A stretch of DNA of 64,000 nucleotides from Carya illinoinensis (lineage: Eukaryota; Streptophyta; Magnoliopsida; Fagales; Juglandaceae). The stretch covers positions 9,554,501 through 9,618,500 of the forward strand of contig NC_056758.1 of assembly GCF_018687715.1 (NCBI RefSeq), read 5' to 3'. The number at the start of each line of letters is the position of its first letter. Position 1 is the stretch's first letter. The notes under the pieces were generated by a model. It saw only the letters and a program-made list of their open reading frames with translations. It ran no database searches and was not told the origin of the DNA. The position numbers and the translations under genes are program-made. Of this stretch, positions 57,370 through 64,000 are shown piece after piece.

Positions 57370-58090
57370 TTTTGAGTTCTTGTACATCTAAAATATATAT
57401 TCTGGACTGAGATGAGCATAACTCATAGGAGTGAGAGCATAAATGCATTTTTTGATGGTTTTGCGTATTTAAGGACTATGTTAAAAGAATTTCTTGATCA
57501 ATTTGACAACGCACTATGGAAGAGAGTAGAAAATGAGATGGCAGCAGACTTCCACTCATTCAATTGCACAATCCCATGTATATTCCATTTATCCATGGAG
57601 AAGAAATTTTAGGAATTGTATATTAATTCTAAGTTTAATGAAGTACAATTTGAAGTAACAAAGATTATCTATTGTTATTGTATTCTTCTCAAAATGGATG
57701 TGGCTATTTCAACATATTAAGTTAATGATCAATTGCGAGTCGATGAGTACATCAAATGACTTACATATCAAGTATACTTCAATGAAGATGAGTGCAAGAT
57801 GAAATACATGTGCGGATTATTTGAGATGGGAGGAATCTTATATAGATACATTCTTGCAATTTTCTCAACCAAAGATGTCAGATCGTTGCCTTTAATGTAC
57901 ATTATGAATCATTATAGGTGGAGGAAGGACATTAAATGTAGATATGCTCTCACTTGAAGTAGTTACGATAATTTAAGTGGTAAACTAGTTGGTAGATACT
58001 CTAATTTGATAAAGATATGCTATGAAGTTGCCATAAAAGCACATCAAGCGAAAATAATTACGTAGATATGGTATGAATTTGATTTAGACT
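57370..58090 (+). pseudogene. FAR1-related (FRS/MULE transposase-derived) fragment
   Basis: One frame stays recognisable for about 240 codons with five stops: IFWTEMSITHRSESINAFFDGF, LKEFLDQFDNALWKRVENE, ADFHSFNCTIPCIFHLSMEKKF, FNEVQFEVTKIIYCY, then a SWIM-like region VYFNEDECKMKYMCGLFEMG...ILYRYILA and MNHYRWRKDIKCRYAL. This is the C-terminal half of FAR1/FHY3-type proteins, which descend from Mutator-like transposases. Three of the four zinc ligands of the SWIM motif are Tyr (expected C-x-C...C-x-H; seen Y-M-C...Y-R-Y). The N-terminal FAR1 DNA-binding and DDE parts are missing. Non-functional. Confidence 0.75.
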
Positions 58091-58390
58091 AAAACAAATC
58101 TCCATCCCACACATGAAAATGCTAGTAGCGGTATTGATGTTAGACTGAAAGTTCAAATAAAGTACTTAGTTTTTCATGGTTAGAGGCAAAGGGAGACCCC
58201 ATCGAAGATTTGGGTACCTACAATAGATATAGAAGGTTGTGTAGACAAACCATAAATACACAATCTGATGACAATAGAAAGTGAAAATGTAATTGATTTG
58301 TTTATCATACAATTTAGACAAACGTTTTTTTTTTCAAATACATTTATATGGTTTATGTTTTCAAATATAGGCAACCCAACTTACCGAAGA
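58091..58390. other. unassigned sequence
   Basis: Short gap between the FAR1-like fragment and the LTR at 58391. Nothing recognised. Confidence 0.4.
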
Positions 58391-60782
58391 TGTTTTGAAC
58401 ATGAGTGATGCTGTAGTAACAACAGATGAAGTATGGTATTCCACAGGGACAAAGGGTTATCAAAGCGTGTAAGAAATTTGTGAGTAACAAATGAATCGAG
58501 TATGAGAGATGAAAATAAAATTAAAATGCAATGCAAAAAGATAATCGAAATTGACATTAGAGTTTCTAAAAAAAAGAACAAATTAACGAACACTTGGGTT
58601 GGGTTTGGGACTCTCTTTATTTTGGATTCTAGATAATTTTCTCGATTAACAACCCAATCAAGGCATTGATAATCGGAAGATAAAAAGGTTAAGCTCAAGT
58701 TTTGCAATATTTTCCTAAGGGATTCTCTACTTTACTAGTCAAACACACATTAATAAACAACTGAGAGAGGCCTTGATAGTTTTCAAGCTTTTGTTGTGCC
58801 TTACGTCAACAACAAAACAAGAGCAAGAGCAAGAGCCACAATCCATTTTCAATTCAAATCCGACTAGTAATATAGAGTGATCATCATTTATCGACAAAAT
58901 ATTGCACTATACTAGAATCCAAAATAAATTAAATCTCATTCCACAACCCAAGCTTCAAAAATTAGCTACACATAATAATTCTAACAACAAAGATTAATCT
59001 AAGTAAAGCCATAACAAAAACTGAAAAGAAATAAAAATAAATAAATAAAACCACAAGCTCCACGCCGACTCGACTAAGAACTTAGGAAAGAAAACTGGGC
59101 AACTAAAAAAATAATAAAACTGAAAATGAGTCCTCTGAAATAACAACTGAAAAACATACAACGTAAAGTAAAAAAAATGAAACCAGCGCCGCAAGGCCAC
59201 CGACTCCCCTGCGTCTCTAAAGGAACGAAAATGTGAAAAAAAGAAAACAGCCAAAAGAACAATGAAACCCGAGAGGAAGAGAGGGCCTTTCGTCCGTCTG
59301 AAATCTTAAACTAAAGACTAGTAGAATAATAAAAACGAGAGAGTTCTGAAATGAAAAAAAAAAAAGAAACTAAAACAGAAAATTCCCAAAAGATGAAAAC
59401 GAAAAAGTAAGTAAATTAAATGCTGAACTGAACTGCAGGAAAATAAAAATAATAACTACTCCTACTGCCTAACGAAAGCAACCCAGCAATAAAACTCAAA
59501 AGCCAAAAATAATGAAACCGAGAGAGAGAGAGTTCCGTCTCCAATGAAAAATGAAAAAAAAAAATTTCTCCAAGACAATAAACCAGCTGCTTCTCTTAAA
59601 CGAGAAGAAAAGAAAGAAAACTGAAACTCCAAGCTCTTGCTGCCCCCAAACCGAAAGCAAGAAAAAAATGAATGAAGGTAAAAGTCAAGAAAAACAGCCG
59701 CCCAAGTCTTGCCCCCTGCTGCTGCCAAACGAAGACTCCCAGCCCTATAAAACAAGTTGAGAAGTAAAGAGTCAAAGATCTCCTGCTGCTGCTTTCGGTC
59801 CAGCTATCCTTCATCTGCTGCTGCACGTTCAGTCATCCGAAAAAAGAAGGAAGAATGATTCTTTGCTGATCAATGTGATTTGTTCCAGCATGCAGAGTGT
59901 GAGCTGTCATTGACCTTCCATGTGCAGAAACAAGAAAAGCTTGCCTTCCAGCAACATGTTTTCTGCATTGGTGTGCTGCTGGTCCACGTTTGAGGCTGCT
60001 GTCTGCTATGTCAAAAACTTGTCTGCATGTGTGATGTTGTGGTCCGAATGATGCTGCATGTGTGCTGTCCATGTGGGTTTGTTGCTGCATGTTCATCTAC
60101 TTGGAAAAGAAGAACAAATCTGCTGTCCTGCATGTCTGCATGTGCTGGTTTGTTGCATGTTTGCATTTTCTGCATGTGTGCTGTGTGAGTCCACTGCATG
60201 GTCCGAATGTGTGCATGTGCATTGTGAGTCCATTGCATATGTGTGTCCGAATGATCTTCTTTTTGCTGCTTGGTGTAGTAGCTGCTGCACATGTAATTTT
60301 TCTGCAAGTGCTGTGTGAGTATTAGTGCTGTCCGAATGATGCTTTGCTGCTTTTAGCATGTGTGAGTTTCCAGCGTGTGTGACTGTCCTTGCTGCATGAA
60401 GATCCCATCATCCCGTAGCAAAAATCCGAATTTGCCCTTTTCTTCCATGCGTGACTGCTCCTTTCGGCCTTTGTTTGTATCTTGTCAAGAATGCACCTTT
60501 TATGATAATATTTCTCTATACTCAACAGGGTGTCAGCAGCTCATACTTTCTAAAAAATAATTGCCCTGCAGTGTATAAACATGATATGAGAAGAGTAAAA
60601 TTGAAATATTTATTTTGACATGAAACAATTGAATTATAACTCTTTTTAAGCACAAAAAATATTAGAATTTATCAATTGACTCAAGTATCATAATCTACTA
60701 CATAATTAAGTACTTAAATCATTTTTGATTAAACAATTTATTCACTTAAGTAACTTAATCATGCATTTTTAGCGCTTCATCA
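58391..60782 (-). repeat. 3' LTR of the second Athila-type element
   Basis: The minus strand begins TGATGAAGCGCTAAAAATGC right after the purine tract AGTTGGGAGGTG (60783-60794) and seems to end GTTCAAAACA at 58391, about 2.39 kb. The outer end is less certain than the inner one. It contains CCCTGTGGAATACC near the end, as in Athila LTRs, and a region (59990-60420) dense in TGCATGTG and GTCCGAATG words. It is not similar to the LTRs of the first Athila-type element. Confidence 0.55.
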
Positions 60783-61995
60783 CACCTCCCAACTAGCTTT
60801 TTGCTAGACTCTAGCAAATAAAGTGAATGAATTCATGCGAAGGTGAGATTTCCAATTACAATTTCAAAAGAAGTTCGAGAATCACATGCCATGAAACAGA
60901 CTTGTTGAGTTTAGGAACACTGGAGATAGATTAATCTAAATTTTGTATCAACTAAGAGATTTATACACAATTTAGTTAATCAACCAAGGGAATTATATGT
61001 AACAAAGTTTGCTTTCTTTCAAGTGTATAGAAATGGGGTTAGAATTCCAAGATCGACTACCAAGAGACATTAACAGTTTCAATCACAACAACTAATCTGA
61101 GAAAACCACATGGTCTTACTCTAATTCAAAGCCATTGTAGTGGCGGCTTTCACGCTATTACACTTTGAAAGGCGCCTACTTTGTTTTGTAAGGGCCCCGA
61201 TAATAGGCAGCCTTTCCCACTACACAAATGTAATTTTTGTTTTTTTATGTTTTTAGATTTCTTAGTGGGGAATCGGACCTATGAATGTGCGCCTATCCAC
61301 ACTTTCACAAGTTAGCCCTTACCACTAATCTACCTAAAGGATTTTTTTTTTTATTTTTTTTATTTTTTATTTTTTGGATCCCTGGCTTGTCCCTTTTCTC
61401 ATTTAATTCATTTCAGATCTCTTCCTAAGCCATTAGGATATGGTTCATTAGAGTCTCAAATAATTGAAGTGTAAATCAACCAACAATGACTCAATGTAGT
61501 CTTTCTAGGCCTTCTAGGTATGTGTTGTGTGTGTTTTAGCAAAACTTTTAACTTCTTTCCCTTGGTTTAACAACTAAATAAAATGGATAAATCTCTCTTT
61601 TGACATATACTCTTATTTGCACTACATTCCACATGTTCCATGACCTCAACAAATCTTTTTTCTTTTTTTTTTTTTTCTTTTTTTTTTTAAGTGGACCAAA
61701 ATATGTCTAGGACCAAAATATGTCTAAGGCATGCAAATAGAGAAATAAATTCTCTTCCATCCCCCAACTAGATTGTAGCATTGTCCTCAATGGTGCAAGA
61801 GAAACGAAAGAATTTACACAAAGAGAGCAGTTAAGGGGCAAAACAACTAAAAGAAGAATCGAAAATTCAAAGAAAAACTGAAGGAAAGAGGAAAAGGAAG
61901 TACCTGGATAGCTTTGAAAGGAATGCAGCCAAAATAAAAATAAAAACTGAAGAACAAAAGAAAACAATGAAAAGAGATGGATAGATCAAGAACCA
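60783..61995 (-). other. untranslated region between pol and 3' LTR
   Basis: Non-coding part of the second Athila-type element. It holds poly(T) tracts on the plus strand (61341-61375, 61660-61690). No env-like ORF with recognisable features was found. Confidence 0.5.
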
Positions 61996-64000
61996 TCAAT
62001 TAGGATCAAGCAAATGTAGAGTAGATTCCTCAGGTGCAAAGTTAGAAATAAAAGGTTTGAGCCTTTGACCATTAACCTTAAAAATGTTACCATTGAGAGG
62101 ATTCATTATCTCTATAGCACCATGAGGAAAAACAGTTTGTACCACATAAGGCCCACTCCATCGAGACCTTAACTTACCAGGGAACAAGTGTAACCGAGAG
62201 TTGTACAATAACACTTTTTGATTAGGCTCAAAAGTCTTACTTTGGATGTGTTTGTCATGGAAGTTCTTTATTCTTTCTTTGGACAACTTAGAGTTGTTGT
62301 AGGCATCCTTCCTCAACTCATCCAACTCAAACAACTGCAATTTTCTCACACAACCAGCTTTATCAATGTTAAAATTGCATTGCTTAATGGCCCAATACGC
62401 TCTATGTTCCAACTCTACAGGCAAATGGCAAGCCTTACCATACACTAGTTTATATGGAGACATGCCCAAAATGGTTTTAAAGGCTGTTCTATAAGCCCAC
62501 AAGGCATCAGACAATCTCAAAGACCAATCCTTCCTGTTTGGGTTAACTGCTTTTTCAAGAATATTTTTAATCTCCCTATTTGCTAGTTCAGCTTGTCCAT
62601 TGGTTTGAGGATGATAGGGAGTAGAGATTTTATGATGGATACCATACTTCTTCATTAAGGTCGAGAAATGCTTGTTACAAAAGTGGGTGCCATTATCACT
62701 GATTATGGCTTTAAGCATGCAAAACCTTGCAAAAATGTTTTCTTTTAAAAATTTTAAAACAACTTGATGATCATTAGATTTGCAAGGGACTGCCTCAACC
62801 CACTTAGAAACATAGTCAACAGCAAGCAAAATGTATAAATAGCCATAAGAAGAAGGAAATGGTCCCATAAAATCTATCCCCCAACAATCAAAAATTTCAA
62901 TCACTAGTATGGGTTGCATAGGCATCATATTTCTCCTAGTGATTCCTCCTAATTTCTGACAAGGTTCACAAATTTTACAAAAACTAAAGGCATCCTTGAA
63001 CATGGTTGGCCAATAAAATCCGCTTTGAAGAATTTTGGCCACTGTTTTGTGGGCTGAAAAATGCCCACCACAAGCTTCCGTATGGCAAAAATTTAAGACA
63101 CCAGAAATTTCATCATTGGGCACACACTTCCTAATGATTTGATCTGAACAATACTTGAAAAGGTAAGGATCATCATAGAAGAACGATCTCACCTCATGCA
63201 TGAATTTCTGTATATCTTGAGCGCTCCAATGAGGTGGTGTTTGTCCTGTCACCAAGAAATTTACTATATCAGCAAACCAAGGCAAATTTTCAACTAACAT
63301 AAGATGTTCATCAGGAAAAGAATCAAGAACAGGTGTCGGTTGTTCAGTTTCAGCAACTGTGAGCCTAGACAAATGGTCGGCTACCACATTCTCTACTCCT
63401 TTCTTGTCTTTGATAATAATATTGAACTCCTGGAGTAAAAGTATCCATCTAATCAACCTTGGTTTTGCATCTTTCTTTGCCAATAAATACTTGAGAGCTG
63501 CATGGTTAGTAAAGATGACTATAGGAGAACCAAGAATATATGCACGAAACTTCTCTAAGGCAAATACCACAGCAAGTAATTCTTTTTCAGTAGTAGAATA
63601 ATTTTTTTGAGCAAAATTCAAAGTTTTACTTGCATAGTAAATGACATAAGGAAGTTTGTTCCTACACTGTCCAAGAACAGCTCCTATAGCAAAATCACTT
63701 GCATCACACATGATTTCAAAAGAAAGTGACCAATCAGGAGGTTGAAGAATAGGAGCAGTGGTTAGCAAAGTTTTAAGCCGACAAAAAGCTTCTTGACACT
63801 CGGGTGTCCAATCAAATTTTACATCATTCATCAATAGCTTACATAGAGGCTTAGAAGTAGAGTTAAAGTCTTTGATAAATCTCCTATAAAAACCCGTATG
63901 CCCAAGAAAAGATCTAATGTATTTTATTGACTTAGGTGTAGGAAGTTTAGAAATCAACTCAATTTTTGCTCTATCTACTTCAAGTCCTCTAGATGAAACA
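61996..64000 (-). CDS. Athila-type Pol (RT end, RNase H, integrase), partial
   Basis: Open frame of more than 660 codons running off the right edge of the window. It encodes [12 protein letters not shown] (end of RT), [15 protein letters not shown] and [15 protein letters not shown] (RNase H), the integrase zinc finger [14 protein letters not shown]...[44 protein letters not shown] and the C-terminal [23 protein letters not shown]. One RNase H catalytic Asp of the TDH motif is Asn (codon at 63505-63507), so RNase H activity is doubtful even though the frame is open. It is homologous to the element at 33944-43249 but clearly a different copy and family member. The start is outside the window. 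Confidence 0.88.
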   Translation of the reverse strand, partial: VSSRGLEVDRAKIELISKLPTPKSIKYIRSFLGHTGFYRRFIKDFNSTSKPLCKLLMNDVKFDWTPECQEAFCRLKTLLTTAPILQPPDWSLSFEIMCDASDFAIGAVLGQCRNKLPYVIYYASKTLNFAQKNYSTTEKELLAVVFALEKFRAYILGSPIVIFTNHAALKYLLAKKDAKPRLIRWILLLQEFNIIIKDKKGVENVVADHLSRLTVAETEQPTPVLDSFPDEHLMLVENLPWFADIVNFLVTGQTPPHWSAQDIQKFMHEVRSFFYDDPYLFKYCSDQIIRKCVPNDEISGVLNFCHTEACGGHFSAHKTVAKILQSGFYWPTMFKDAFSFCKICEPCQKLGGITRRNMMPMQPILVIEIFDCWGIDFMGPFPSSYGYLYILLAVDYVSKWVEAVPCKSNDHQVVLKFLKENIFARFCMLKAIISDNGTHFCNKHFSTLMKKYGIHHKISTPYHPQTNGQAELANREIKNILEKAVNPNRKDWSLRLSDALWAYRTAFKTILGMSPYKLVYGKACHLPVELEHRAYWAIKQCNFNIDKAGCVRKLQLFELDELRKDAYNNSKLSKERIKNFHDKHIQSKTFEPNQKVLLYNSRLHLFPGKLRSRWSGPYVVQTVFPHGAIEIMNPLNGNIFKVNGQRLKPFISNFAPEESTLHLLDPN

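Noticed and set aside
59462..60359. Several 60-98 codon ORFs in the second Athila LTR, including His/Cys-rich ones
   Set aside because: Produced by TGCATG/GTGCTG word repeats in all frames; no conserved domain and no start context.

Overview
This 64 kb window looks like heterochromatic or pericentromeric DNA from a flowering plant, probably a eudicot. It is almost entirely transposable elements nested inside one another. I see no intact host gene and no rRNA, tRNA or CRISPR feature. The plant assignment rests on the element families: a SIRE/Maximus-type copia, a chromodomain-type gypsy primed by initiator tRNA-Met, Athila-type gypsies (one primed by tRNA-Asp), L1-type LINEs with DUF4283/zf-RVT/RVT_3 domains, CACTA TNP2/TNPA genes, FAR1-like sequence and a pararetrovirus-like fragment. 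The species cannot be named from the sequence.

Layout. 1-2080: unassigned DNA with a broken LRK10L/WAK-like receptor ectodomain. 2080-3063: one end of a CACTA element made of degenerate GTGGCGTTT repeats. 3067-8894: a 5'-truncated SIRE-type copia with a LINE 3' end inserted in its integrase, an antisense ORF after pol, and a 3' LTR. 8900-10860: pararetrovirus-like debris. 10920-16640: one AT-rich block split by a solo LTR (11102-13352, TSD GTATA) and by a hAT-like element (TSD CTTATAAG). The hAT-like element carries a piece of a peroxisomal enoyl-CoA isomerase gene and is itself interrupted and flanked by two related non-autonomous retroelements. 16640-18470: a decayed plant transposon-protein domain.

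18472-about 47430: one large CACTA element on the minus strand (TNP2 and TNPA genes, roughly 8 kb of its own sequence) holding three LTR-element insertions with perfect 5-bp target duplications. These are a nearly intact chromodomain gypsy (21295-30632, TCCAT), an Athila-type element (33944-43249, CTATT) and a solo LTR (43508-45518, GATTG). The TNP2 reading frame resumes exactly across both coding-region insertions. 47440-53960: a second AT-rich block split by an L1 LINE on the minus strand. 53960-58390: unassigned sequence, a probable gypsy LTR and a FAR1-like pseudogene. 58391-64000: a second Athila-type element on the minus strand, running off the right edge.

The best candidate for something new is in the gypsy at 21295-30632. 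A 98-bp GT...AG interval separates gag from pol; removing it fuses the two frames at the spacing I recall for single-ORF relatives, so it looks like a spliced intron. Other points of interest are the antisense ORF in the copia, the gene capture by the hAT-like element, a perfect 109-bp tandem duplication in the L1, and a general decay pattern (CGA to TGA, Cys/His to Tyr) that suggests deamination of methylated cytosine.
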